The notes under the pieces: model-generated
What the model saw: the letters and a program-made list of their open reading frames with translations, nothing else
Database searches by the model: none
What the model was told of the DNA's origin: nothing
Shown: positions 8,924-16,100 of the stretch, piece by piece
Numbering within the stretch: position 1 is the stretch's first letter
Layout of the letters: each line of letters starts with the position of its first letter
Position numbers and translations under genes: made by a program
Source of the DNA: CBDCWT01 sp965223305
GTDB lineage: Bacteria > Planctomycetota > Planctomycetia > Pirellulales > Pirellulaceae
Direction: 5' to 3'
Assembly (NCBI GenBank): GCA_965223305.1
Contig: CBDCWT010000070.1
Span: forward strand, 1 to 44,087
Length of the DNA: 44,087 nt

Positions 8924-8996
8924 AACGGATCTCCATGCGAACTCGAAAGCCACAAGGCTAGCAGACACGTCAATCATGGTGCTGGTGCGCGCTTAC

Positions 8997-9004
8997 GCTT
9001 GAAC
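8997..9004 (+). repeat. Target-site duplication, right copy (GCTTGAAC)
   Basis: Identical to 6023-6030. It directly follows the inward-reading GTAAGCGC terminus that ends at 8996. Confidence 0.92.
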
Positions 9005-9407
9005 GGCTGCTACGGCCTCGTGCCGAACGGCCGATCGACTCGGTGTATGGCTGCCGGCCGACAACAACTCAACCAACTCGCTCATTTATCCCCGGCTCCG
9101 CCACTCTCCTTTCACAAGATACTCGCCGGATGCAATCTTTCAGTTGATTATCAGCGATCGTATTTAGCCAAGCGGAGAAGGAATACTTCGCCCTAGGTTG
9201 GAATCGACCGATGTTTCGCAGCACCTGTAGGAAAGTCAGCTGAATGACGTCGTCCGTATTGAACGTCTGTTGGAATTGCAACGGGATCTTGCAGGAAATG
9301 CGTTTTAAGAGGGATTCGTAATGACTCAGTAGAAGCTGATGTAAGGCCACCCGGTCACCAGAGATGGCTCCCTCTAGCAGTTCGCGATCTGATGACCAAT
9401 CCGACAT
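9005..9407 (-). pseudogene. ECF sigma factor, N-terminal (region 2) part, cut by IS66
   Basis: Starts ATG 9407 (MSDWSSDRELLEGAI). It contains region 2: FNTDDVIQLTFLQVLRNIGRF, then FSAWLNTIADNQLKDCIRR, the planctomycete ECF signature (in ECF sigmas, region 2 binds core polymerase and the -10 element). The frame stops at 9069 because of an extra A in the AAA run (TTT 9085-9087 on the plus strand). Correcting it yields SELVELLSAGSHTPSRSAV, which runs up to the insertion point. It pairs with 5842-6030 to make a 196-residue sigma factor, the partner of the zinc-ribbon/WD40 kinase. Confidence 0.85.
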
Positions 9408-9599
9408 GTTGCTTTCTCTTCGGCCCCGCCTGCGACCTTAAATGGATCTCCGTTCAGTCTAGCCGCCCTACGATGTACACGTAAGGCTCTTCTGTCAAAA
9501 GACTTACCGAGTCTCGGTTGGGGCCACTCCGATTTGCAATGCACAGAAAATCGCGCGCCGATGCGGACGCTGGTGCGTTTACCAATTGTGAACACATAA

Positions 9600-10347
9600 A
9601 TGCAGCTTCTTCCGAATTTGGGGGACGTTCGAGTGTCCAACCGCGTTCTGATGCTTGTCATCGCCGTTGTATTGGCAAAAGTGGCGGGCTTTTGTGCGCG
9701 CCGATGTTTTCGAGACGGACTGGAAACGTGTGGGAGATGGCCTGCTCACCACAGACGATGTGAGTCAGCTCGAATGGCTGGACCTGAGTGCGACGCAGGG
9801 AGCGTCGCTGATGGACGTTGAAAATCGCTTGGCGCCAGAGGGAGAGTATGCTGGCTTTTCGATTGCGTCTATTGACGATGTGATTAGTCTTGCGATGTCT
9901 GCCGGGATTGACACGAGCGGTATTAGCGAAGCCAACGTCCCTCCAGCGTCGAATCTTATCTCGCTGCTCGGTGAAACCGGGAATGGCAGTTTTGGCTTTC
10001 AAACCGCAGCGGGGATCGCAATTGAGCCAATCTCTGGCAATAGTTCAACAGTAGGGATCACGCGCTCAACAATAGGGGATGATAGAGCTGGCTGGAGTAG
10101 GTCGCCGGGCGCCGTCAACTCAGCTGCTGATCGAGGTGTTTGGCTGTTTAGACCTGCCCCCACCATCCAAAACGGCGAGGTTGTCACCACACGCCTGACA
10201 AGCCCGGCCCTCGAGGGACACAGACCCCGGCGGTCAGCGCGCGTCTACCTTCCTCCAAGTTACGACACGTCTAAGAGACGTTATCCCGTCGCCTACTATC
10301 TACACGGCGCGAACGGAAGTAACAACGAGTTCTTCAGCGCGCGCTGA
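9600..10347 (+). CDS. Secreted esterase, N-terminal half (one frame change)
   Basis: The likely start is ATG 9600, which gives a hydrophobic signal segment (LMLVIAVVLAKVAGF). One extra T in the run 9690-9693 then moves the frame to the one that carries FETDWKRVGDGLLTTDD and LEWLDLSATQGASLMDVE. This LEWLDL block resembles a domain often seen in PEP-CTERM exosortase substrates. After ~100 residues comes the start of an alpha/beta hydrolase (ARVYLPPSYDTSKRRYPVAYYLHGANGS). An in-frame TGA at 10345-10347 interrupts it; the downstream sequence continues in the same frame without a gap, so a Trp codon (TGG) was probably there. Confidence 0.72.
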
Positions 10348-10392
10348 TTCAAGGACCCCAAGGCAGCGGATGAGCTCATCGCGCGGGGTTTA

Positions 10393-11532
10393 ATGGAGGA
10401 GATGATCGTTGTTGGCGTTGACGGCACACGTCTCAGCTCTTACGTCAATTCGGAGCTAAACGGCAATTATGAAGACTACATTGTCGGCGACCTTGTGGAG
10501 CATATCGACAACTCATTTCGGACGATTGCCCACCGCGACAGCCGAGCCATATTTGGTGCCTCGATGGGAGGCTACGGGGCATTACGCTATGCGATGACCC
10601 AGGCCGACGTTTTCGGCGCAGCGTACAGTCACAGCGACGGGCCACTAGGCTTTTCTCTACCGGGAACTTGGCTGTACTTAGGAGGAGACAAAGCAGTTTA
10701 TGCCGACTTCCCCAATGCGGGGACAGACCTCGCTGCCGTCCAGGGTCCCTTGGACCTTCAAGGCATATTGCGTGGTCTCACCTTTGCTTGGGCATCAGCC
10801 TTTTCACCCAACTTGGACAACCCCCCATTGTTCGTCGACTTGCCTTTCGAACTACCGAGTCTCGATATCATTCCAGAAGTGCGGGACATATGGTACCAGA
10901 ATGATCCCTTTGAGCTGCTCGATGCTCACGCAAAGGATCTGACCTCGTTGAGAGGGCTAGCGCTGGACGTGGGTAACAGCGATACCAACTTGCTACACAT
11001 GGAAGCCTTCCATCAAGAATTGCTCGATGTCGGCGTGCCACATCAATTCGAGGTCTATTCCGGGGGACATTCAGACAAACTCTCGGATCGGATACGGGTA
11101 TCCTTGGCTTTCCTCTCGGAAGCTCTTCTAGTTGCGGATTGCAACCGCGACGGCGTGGTTGACGTTCTTGATGTGAACTGTGCCTCGCACGTGGGCAGTC
11201 GTGAATTGGCCGAGGCGATCCTGGAAGAAATGGGCTCACTTCCAGGTGACCTGAACGGCGACGGGACGGTTGAGTTCAGCGACTTCCTCGTTCTGTCCGC
11301 GAACTTCGGTCAGGCCGGCCAGTACACCGATGGCGATATTGATTGGAGCGGCACTGTCGACTTCCCCGACTTTCTCACACTTGCGAGTAACTTTGAAGCG
11401 TCGCGTGCTATGGCATCCACCATTCCCGAACCGTCAGGCTTCGTTCTTTTGGCCATGAGCGGAGCATTTATTGGCGCGGGTCGACATTTTTGGTGCCGTT
11501 ATCAGAGTCGATCTTCGAAGCTGGGAACCTAA
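10393..11532 (+). CDS. Secreted esterase, catalytic half with dockerin-like repeats and PEP-CTERM
   Basis: In frame with 9655-10347 across a single TGA; the first Met after the stop is at 10393, which is probably not a natural start. The nucleophile motif is GASMGGYGALRYAM (G-x-S-x-G), with a plausible catalytic Asp in LDVGNSDTNLLHMEAF and His in VYSGGHSDKL. This layout fits the esterase D / feruloyl-esterase family. Dockerin-like Ca-binding repeats follow (DCNRDGVVDVLD, DLNGDGTVEFSDFLVLSANF, DIDWSGTVDFPDFLTLASNF). Last comes PEPSGFVLLAMSG plus a basic tail, a PEP-CTERM sorting signal. The enzyme is predicted to be exported and sorted to the cell surface. Confidence 0.82.
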   Translation: MEEMIVVGVDGTRLSSYVNSELNGNYEDYIVGDLVEHIDNSFRTIAHRDSRAIFGASMGGYGALRYAMTQADVFGAAYSHSDGPLGFSLPGTWLYLGGDKAVYADFPNAGTDLAAVQGPLDLQGILRGLTFAWASAFSPNLDNPPLFVDLPFELPSLDIIPEVRDIWYQNDPFELLDAHAKDLTSLRGLALDVGNSDTNLLHMEAFHQELLDVGVPHQFEVYSGGHSDKLSDRIRVSLAFLSEALLVADCNRDGVVDVLDVNCASHVGSRELAEAILEEMGSLPGDLNGDGTVEFSDFLVLSANFGQAGQYTDGDIDWSGTVDFPDFLTLASNFEASRAMASTIPEPSGFVLLAMSGAFIGAGRHFWCRYQSRSSKLGT

Positions 11533-11558
11533 ACGGAAACGGCGTTGATGAGACAGGT

Positions 11559-12491
11559 ATGCATTCACGTCGAGCAACAACACTAGTCGAATTGCTGGCC
11601 GTGATTGCTATCGTCAGCCTACTTGTCGCATTGCTGATTCCAGCTGTTCAGGCAACGCGAGCGGCAGCCCGTCGTGCACACTGCAAGAACAACCTAAAGC
11701 AGATTGGCTTGTCCGTGCAGAATTATTCAAGTGCTCACTCGGACCATCTGCCTGCTCTCAGACATGGAGATTCTGGAGCGTTTTCGTGGAGAACCACCAT
11801 CTTGCCCTATTTGGAAGAGCCGACACTGCATAGGCAGCTGGACTTTAGTCAGTGGCCGGACTCTAAGGACAATCGACCAGCGATCCAGAGCATCGTTCCT
11901 GTCTTTCAATGTCCCGCAACACCAGGTGCTCCACGCATAGTGATGACCTTCAATGCAAACGGCGGTTACCCTCCTGACGTTCCTGCTGGAGGGAACGATT
12001 ACTACGCGGTGTTAAAGGTACTCGCCCCAATCGACTCGACATACTTCCTTGGAATCGACTGCGATGCAGGAGCCTGGTCACCGCGGCGGATCACCTCCCG
12101 GCGGCAATATCAGGACGTGATCAAACGGGCTCCGGACGACATTGGGCGTCGTGGCTCCCGAATTGGCCAAATCGAGGACGGATTATCGAAGACGATCATG
12201 CTCGTCGAACGCGGTGGCCAAGCGGACGCAAGGACGTTTTGGGTGCGTCTTCGAAGGGGTAGCTGGGCCTGGCAGAATAATAGAGGTTACGCTGGAGTTC
12301 ACGCTTCAACCGCTTACTTTCCGGTTGCCGACGACGGACAAGGCATGAACCCATCTCGGCGTCTTTTCAGTGTTCACGCGCATGCTGCAATGTGTGACGG
12401 TTCGGTTCGCGTGATATCAAAACAGTGGCGACCAGAACTATTTTGGGCCCTACTTACACGTGCTGGTGGTGAATCCGTTGGCGACGGATGA
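11559..12491 (+). CDS. DUF1559 prepilin-like protein
   Basis: Start chosen at ATG 11559 because it places RRATTLVELLAVIAIVSLL, a type IV pilin-like signal (basic residues, short leader, E at +5, hydrophobic helix), at the N terminus. The frame remains open upstream to 11490. The block AARRAHCKNNLKQIGLSVQNY and the C-terminal HAHAAMCDGSVRVIS (H-x-DG box) are diagnostic of DUF1559, a very large planctomycete family of pseudopilin-like secreted proteins of unknown role. 310 residues, close to the usual 300-350. Intact. Confidence 0.9.
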   Translation: MHSRRATTLVELLAVIAIVSLLVALLIPAVQATRAAARRAHCKNNLKQIGLSVQNYSSAHSDHLPALRHGDSGAFSWRTTILPYLEEPTLHRQLDFSQWPDSKDNRPAIQSIVPVFQCPATPGAPRIVMTFNANGGYPPDVPAGGNDYYAVLKVLAPIDSTYFLGIDCDAGAWSPRRITSRRQYQDVIKRAPDDIGRRGSRIGQIEDGLSKTIMLVERGGQADARTFWVRLRRGSWAWQNNRGYAGVHASTAYFPVADDGQGMNPSRRLFSVHAHAAMCDGSVRVISKQWRPELFWALLTRAGGESVGDG

Positions 12492-12602
12492 CGAGGTCAC
12501 AGCCCGACTCCTGCGGCAGTTCTCTACTGCGCCGTTATAGAGGAGCCAAGGTAGAGACGCTAGTGCGCATTAGTGGCGTTGGTCTCAGAGACATATGATG
12601 GA

Positions 12603-12890
12603 ATGAGGTTAGTCATGTGGCATCGACGCGGTCTTACGCTCCTCGAAATGCTCGTTGTGATCACGATCACTGCCATCCTCATCGCCGTGTTGATGCCGGC
12701 GGTTCAGGCTGCACGCGAAGCGGCCCGCCGTGCACAGTGCCAAAGCAACCTGAAGCAAATCGGGTTGGCACTCGCCAATTACTCATCGACTCATTTTGAC
12801 AGATTACCGGCCGTCGCTCGGACTTTTCATGAGGGCAGTATGAGTGAGCACGATAATCGAGGTGTTTCGGTGCGGGGTAATCGAGGGTGA
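12603..12890 (+). CDS. Second DUF1559 protein, truncated by transposon
   Basis: Only the N-terminal ~80 residues are DUF1559: HRRGLTLLEMLVVITITAIL, AVQAAREAARRAQCQSNLKQ and IGLALANYSSTHFDRLPAV. Then the frame runs into the left end of the transposon (from about 12845) and stops at 12890. Possible starts are ATG 12603 and 12615; an upstream extension to 12573 is less likely. The C-terminal H-x-DG half is missing and I do not find it beyond the other transposon end near 19,975, so deletion or rearrangement may have accompanied the insertion. Confidence 0.82.
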   Translation: MRLVMWHRRGLTLLEMLVVITITAILIAVLMPAVQAAREAARRAQCQSNLKQIGLALANYSSTHFDRLPAVARTFHEGSMSEHDNRGVSVRGNRG

Positions 12891-12894
12891 TTGT
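12845..12894 (+). repeat. Left transposon end with tandem AATCGAGG(G)TG motifs
   Basis: TGAGCACGAT at 12845-12854 mirrors TGATCACGAT at the far end. AATCGAGGTG (12855-12864) and AATCGAGGGTG (12879-12889) are directly repeated about 24 bp apart. Repeated short sites inside the ends are how Mu- and Tn7-type transposases usually mark their ends; the assignment here is by analogy. Confidence 0.5.
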
Positions 12895-12917
12895 CGTCGG
12901 CGTGCAGATGGCCTCTT

Positions 12918-13241
12918 CTATCTCCGTTCCGGCACGACGGTCCACGGTACGTCACGTTGGAGTTGACGGCAGAGTTCGATCGTCGCTTGACGAATGGGCA
13001 TCTTGGTGGCTTCGGACCAGAGCGTGAATTGGTCGCCATGACTGTGGCATCTGTGGCAGTAGTAGCAGTTCTTTTCCACGTTGACCGAGAACGTTCTTCG
13101 GTGTCTGGGCTCAGACGGGTGAAGCGGACAGTATCCGTACCATTGCTCGCCCTGCCGGTGAACAGGCTCGAAACGGAGCAGGTCGAGCACCTGGACGATG
13201 GAGATTTTCTCACGCAGCTGCCGGAAGTTGATGCCAGGCAT
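12918..13241 (-). CDS. Stand-alone CHC2 (primase-type) zinc-finger protein
   Basis: 107 residues. Residues C38-P-L-H41 and C62-H-R-C65 make the CHC2 zinc site of DnaG-type primases, with the family context GYCPLHPSE and CYYCHRCHSHGDQFTLW. The N-terminal helix FRQLREKISIVQVLDLL also matches DnaG N-terminal domains. The catalytic Toprim domain is absent, so this cannot be a primase by itself. In DnaG the zinc domain recognises the single-stranded initiation site, so a DNA-recognition role with the adjacent RepA-like ATPase is plausible inference. Last gene of the transposon operon, separated from repA by a long hairpin. Confidence 0.85.
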   Translation of the reverse strand: MPGINFRQLREKISIVQVLDLLRFEPVHRQGEQWYGYCPLHPSEPRHRRTFSVNVEKNCYYCHRCHSHGDQFTLWSEATKMPIRQATIELCRQLQRDVPWTVVPERR

Positions 13242-13269
13242 GGAAGAGGGTTCTTGACGGGTAAAGGGA

Positions 13270-13317
13270 AACGACCGTTCCGTTCCCTCTTCTATATAGG
13301 GAACGGGAACGGTCGTT
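13270..13317. repeat. Long inverted repeat between RepA-like and CHC2 genes
   Basis: The arm at 13270-13288 pairs with 13298-13317 over 19 positions with a single one-base bulge, leaving a 9-nt loop. The arm core AACGACCGTTCC is repeated inverted as GGAACGGTCGTT, and GGGAACGG-type sub-repeats occur within it. It sits 20-30 bp downstream of the RepA-like stop (13337) and 29 bp upstream of the CHC2 start. It could be an attenuator, an mRNA-processing hairpin or a replication or primase recognition site. Confidence 0.85.
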
Positions 13318-13336
13318 CAGAAGGTCCGACAGGAAG

Positions 13337-14287
13337 TCAACCAGTGCGTTGCCAGCCGGTCGGTGTGCGACGGATTCGCCCCGCTAGTTGCAGCGCTTCC
13401 AGGGCATCACCAAGACGTTCGTTTTTGACCGAGAGCAGTTCACGTAGCTTTGCTCGTGTCAGCACGGCGTTTTCGCCAAGAAGATCGAGCACTCGTTTCT
13501 GAATGTCTCGTCGTTTCTCCACACCGACGTCTCCTGACACGGCAAGATGCGTGGTCTTGTCGGTCGCGACAAGGTCAAGGTATACCGATCGCGCCGCTGC
13601 CGCCGCGCGGTGCTCACTGGACAACATCAATCGATCACCACTCCTCCTGAGGTAGAGATTCGAGTCGCCGAAGGCATGGATGTCGCTGGAACCACGCAGC
13701 CCCAAGCCCGCTGCAGCTCCTCCCGCTGCGTTCTTACGGGTGTGATGCACGAGTACCACCGAGAGGTCCAGTTCCCGCTGAAGCGAGCGGAAGTATGCCA
13801 GTAACTCGGCAACCTCTCCGGCATGGTTTTCATCAATCCCATGAAGCCGCACTAACGGATCGAGCAACAGCAACCGAGGACGCAGTTGCTTGGCCGTTTC
13901 CCGCAGCTGCGTGCGGTGTGGCTCACGATCGAGCCTGAGCACGGGAGCCGTGATCACGTGCAACGGAACTTCATCGAGGTTCACGCCACGGTGTCGGGCG
14001 ATTCCCTCGACACGTTCGCGCACCATGGCCAACGAGTCTTCGGCTAGATAGATCAGCACAGGCCCCGGCTCGGGGACCGCATAACGATCTAAGCAAGTCG
14101 TGCCTGTGGCAACACTCAGAGACATATCCAGCGCCAACCAGGTTTTGGAGCATTTCGGCGCGCCACCAATGACGCCCACGGCCCCCGCTCCCCAAAGCTG
14201 GTCGATCAACCAACGAGGGGAGTCGTCCTGGGTGACGATCTCTGCAACGCGAACGACCGGGAGGGGCGAATGGTTTTTAGCGAGCAT
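13337..14287 (-). CDS. RepA-like (AAA_25 / RecA-fold) ATPase of transposon
   Basis: 316 residues. Walker A is GGAPKCSKTW (41-50), Walker B is LLLLDPLVRLHG, and a downstream sensor-like strand reads LSVVLVHHTRK. This is the pattern of RSF1010 RepA-type hexameric helicases and AAA_25 proteins. The C-terminal ~60 residues (RDIQKRVLDLLGENAVLTRAKLRELL) look like a winged helix. The start at 14287 lies 2 bp after the TniB-like stop, so the genes are coupled. In plasmids such proteins unwind DNA at the origin; here the context suggests a replication-linked step of transposition. Intact. Confidence 0.85.
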   Translation of the reverse strand: MLAKNHSPLPVVRVAEIVTQDDSPRWLIDQLWGAGAVGVIGGAPKCSKTWLALDMSLSVATGTTCLDRYAVPEPGPVLIYLAEDSLAMVRERVEGIARHRGVNLDEVPLHVITAPVLRLDREPHRTQLRETAKQLRPRLLLLDPLVRLHGIDENHAGEVAELLAYFRSLQRELDLSVVLVHHTRKNAAGGAAAGLGLRGSSDIHAFGDSNLYLRRSGDRLMLSSEHRAAAAARSVYLDLVATDKTTHLAVSGDVGVEKRRDIQKRVLDLLGENAVLTRAKLRELLSVKNERLGDALEALQLAGRIRRTPTGWQRTG

Positions 14288-14289
14288 TT

Positions 14290-15129
14290 TTAGACCCTCG
14301 CTTTCTTCTTCGATGTTCGCCCTTGGGGATGAAATAGCTCGAGGTAGAACTTCTCATCGAGTTGGCTTACTTCATGGGCGCATCCGTAGGCCAAGAGTTC
14401 CGCCGACATCGTCATCAACAGGCGGTAGTTGCCTGCCGAATGGTCGACCAGGACGTCCATCAACGGTTCGGTCATCATCGTCCCGTTTCCGGCCTTGACC
14501 AGCGCGTGTTGTAACAGCTCGAGTAGCTCGTCGCGCGTGGCCGCTTCCGTGTTAAGCCGCGTACGAATCCTGGTGTTGAGGGGTACGAGATCCGGGTGCC
14601 GCAAGAGTTCCAACAGACGACCATCGCCGGCCATGACGACGGTCAAGAGGGATGTGGCATCGAAGTCGGCACTGGAAAGAATCCGCAGTTCACTCAGCAC
14701 GTCCGGGGCCATCTCCTGGGCTTCGTCAATCAAGAGCACGGGCTTGATCTGCGAGGAAGCCACATGGGCTTTCCATTTTTCACGCAAGGTCTTAAAACCG
14801 CCCCAGCGATTGGAAGGACTTAACTTGACCGAGAAGATATCCCCCAACTCGCGATAGAAGTCGGCGTTCTTTGATTGGGGACGCTCCAATACCCCCACGA
14901 CCACGTCGCGCACCGAGCCAAGGCGTTCGGCGACAATCCGCAGGGCCACCGACTTGCCGGTGCCCGATTCCCCGCAGATCAACGCGAACCCTCCTTCTTG
15001 AACAAGTTGTTCCACGCGCCAGGCAAAGCTTTCGATCTGCGGTGTCACGAGCAGGCCGTCACTGGGAAGTTCGGGCGAAAACGGGTTCCATTTCAGGCCC
15101 CATAGCGATAATAGTTTCTTGGAGTTCAT
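14290..15129 (-). CDS. TniB/ExeA-like AAA+ ATPase of transposon
   Basis: 279 residues. N-terminal LLSLWGLKWNPFSPELPSD resembles the ExeA/GspA start. Walker A is GESGTGKS (53-60), Walker B PVLLIDEAQE, followed by SELRILSSADFDATSLLTVV (sensor region) and a C-terminal lid. TniB, TnsC, MuB and IstB ATPases activate a partner DDE transposase and choose the target DNA. ATG 15129 overlaps the transposase stop codon by one base (TGATG), indicating translational coupling with the transposase. Intact. Confidence 0.88.
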   Translation of the reverse strand: MNSKKLLSLWGLKWNPFSPELPSDGLLVTPQIESFAWRVEQLVQEGGFALICGESGTGKSVALRIVAERLGSVRDVVVGVLERPQSKNADFYRELGDIFSVKLSPSNRWGGFKTLREKWKAHVASSQIKPVLLIDEAQEMAPDVLSELRILSSADFDATSLLTVVMAGDGRLLELLRHPDLVPLNTRIRTRLNTEAATRDELLELLQHALVKAGNGTMMTEPLMDVLVDHSAGNYRLLMTMSAELLAYGCAHEVSQLDEKFYLELFHPQGRTSKKKARV

Positions 15130-15761
15130 CAGTTGGCTCCTTTCTTGGGAGGTTTGGGGAGGTAGGCTGGGGGTTTGCCGCTGGCGGAGTATTCTTCAAG
15201 AATCCGCTTCAAGAGTGGGGGCAAGGGTTTTTCCGGAGCCTCGGCGTTGGCGGTGTTGTCCGCCGTCTCGCCCTCGTCATCATCTGCCCCAACCTCGGGA
15301 GCCATGGTCCTGCGGCGGCCGTCGGCGTTGGCGGTTGCGTCGAGCGGATAAAGGGGTGCCAGAACGGTGCCGTTACGTGGGTCGATCAAATCGACGCCGC
15401 CAAGATGCCAGCGGGCATAACGCACGACCACTTGACGGAAGTGACGGTATCGCGTGGGGACCTCGAAACGCACTCCCCCGAGCGAAATCGTGCCATCGCT
15501 TTTTCGCTGAGTTCTCGTGGTGCGAAGCCGAAACGCATCACGAAGCCCCTGACTGGAAGGGCTCGAACGCAACACGTCCGGAGTCTTGCTGAAACGCTCG
15601 ACGGGCGAGACCCCCAGTTCACGATGCACGGCGCGGTTGTACTCCATTTCCATCCAGGCTTGCGTCGCGTAGTTGAGGAAGTCGAGGTTCAGTTCGACAC
15701 CCTCGAGCATCTCCATCAAGCGTCCCTCCAGGGTGCCCCAGAGACGCTCCTGCTTTCCGTT
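15129..15761 (-). CDS. DD35E transposase, C-terminal half (after nested insertion)
   Basis: Begins in mid-codon at the insertion site: NGKQERLWGTLEGRL contains the catalytic Glu. Then come FLNYATQAWMEMEYNRAVH with GVSPVERF (end of the rve integrase core) and a Mu-type beta-barrel segment (ISLGGVRFEVPTRYRHFRQV...DLIDPRNGTVLAPLYPLD). The first start-like codon downstream is TTG 15721. Joined to 18329-19177 it makes a 492-residue transposase; apart from it, this half lacks both catalytic Asp residues. Its last base overlaps the start of the TniB-like gene. Confidence 0.88.
   Translation of the reverse strand, partial: NGKQERLWGTLEGRLMEMLEGVELNLDFLNYATQAWMEMEYNRAVHRELGVSPVERFSKTPDVLRSSPSSQGLRDAFRLRTTRTQRKSDGTISLGGVRFEVPTRYRHFRQVVVRYARWHLGGVDLIDPRNGTVLAPLYPLDATANADGRRRTMAPEVGADDDEGETADNTANAEAPEKPLPPLLKRILEEYSASGKPPAYLPKPPKKGAN
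15760..15761 (+). other. Putative left attachment-site core (TT)
   Basis: The junction reads GCTTTCCG-TT-TTGGAAGG. Left of the core is transposase sequence, right of it element sequence. The TT overlap is deduced from reconstruction of the empty site; the run TTTT leaves one or two bases of uncertainty. Confidence 0.65.
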
Positions 15762-15903
15762 TTGGAAGGAACAATCACAACGCAGGTAAATCGAGGTGCA
15801 CTAGACCCTCATTGGATTACCCATTAGCTTCGGTTTCCGCTTTGTTACGGCTTGCCGAGTGGCAGCTAGCACGGGATCACAACATCACTCAAGGAGGAGA
15901 AGC

Positions 15904-16100
15904 ATGCGAGGATCGCAAGCAGGGGGGCCGCAACGCTAGCGAGCAAGTCGGCGCCCAAGAAAGTGGGCCTGACTCAAATGTGGGAAACGCTGCCAGAGAA
16001 AACGCGGCAGCGAACCCTGATCACGCTCAGTCGGATCGTAGCGCAGCAAGTGCCACCACCTCCCAATCAAGAGAAGGAGGTGACGCATGAAGACTGCTGA
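15904..16100 (+). CDS. Small protein upstream of the serine recombinase (frame break in a G run)
   Basis: The most protein-like reading is MWETLPEKTRQRTLITLSRI followed by VAQQVPPPPNQEKEV, from ATG 15978 to TGA 16098-16100, overlapping the recombinase start by 14 bp. I have an impression that similar short proteins precede related recombinases. A good Shine-Dalgarno (AAGGAGGAG) precedes ATG 15904, but that frame needs one more G in the G6 run at 15922-15927 to enter the downstream frame. Adding it gives a ~65-residue protein. A different open frame (15812-16090) ends in an ATGA overlap with the recombinase but is of low complexity. A directionality or regulatory role is only a guess. Confidence 0.45.

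Larger units (their letters stand above)
6031..8996 (-). mobile_element. IS66-family insertion sequence, complete
   Basis: A 2,966-bp element with tnpA, tnpB and tnpC homologues in the standard order on the minus strand. Both termini read GTAAGCGC inward (6031-6038, and 8996-8989 on the minus strand). Similarity continues imperfectly, with 14 of the first 20 positions matching. It is flanked by the 8-bp direct repeat GCTTGAAC. It interrupts an ECF sigma gene, and the host gene is restored in frame on virtual excision. The well-preserved termini and duplication suggest a recent insertion. tnpC appears in three frames owing to two single-base insertions, which may be sequencing errors. Confidence 0.93.

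Noticed and set aside
12918..14287. Plasmid replication region
   Set aside because: RepA-like and CHC2 genes are embedded in a transposase operon with coupled starts and have transposon-like flanks; no partition genes or iteron array were seen.
14871..15827. 318-residue plus-strand frame across the TniB/transposase genes
   Set aside because: Shadow of the minus-strand genes; no recognisable motif.
15812..16090. 92-residue open frame with ATGA overlap to the recombinase
   Set aside because: TTG start, low-complexity Ala/Ser/Gln/Gly content, no family look; the alternative frame ending at 16100 is more protein-like.
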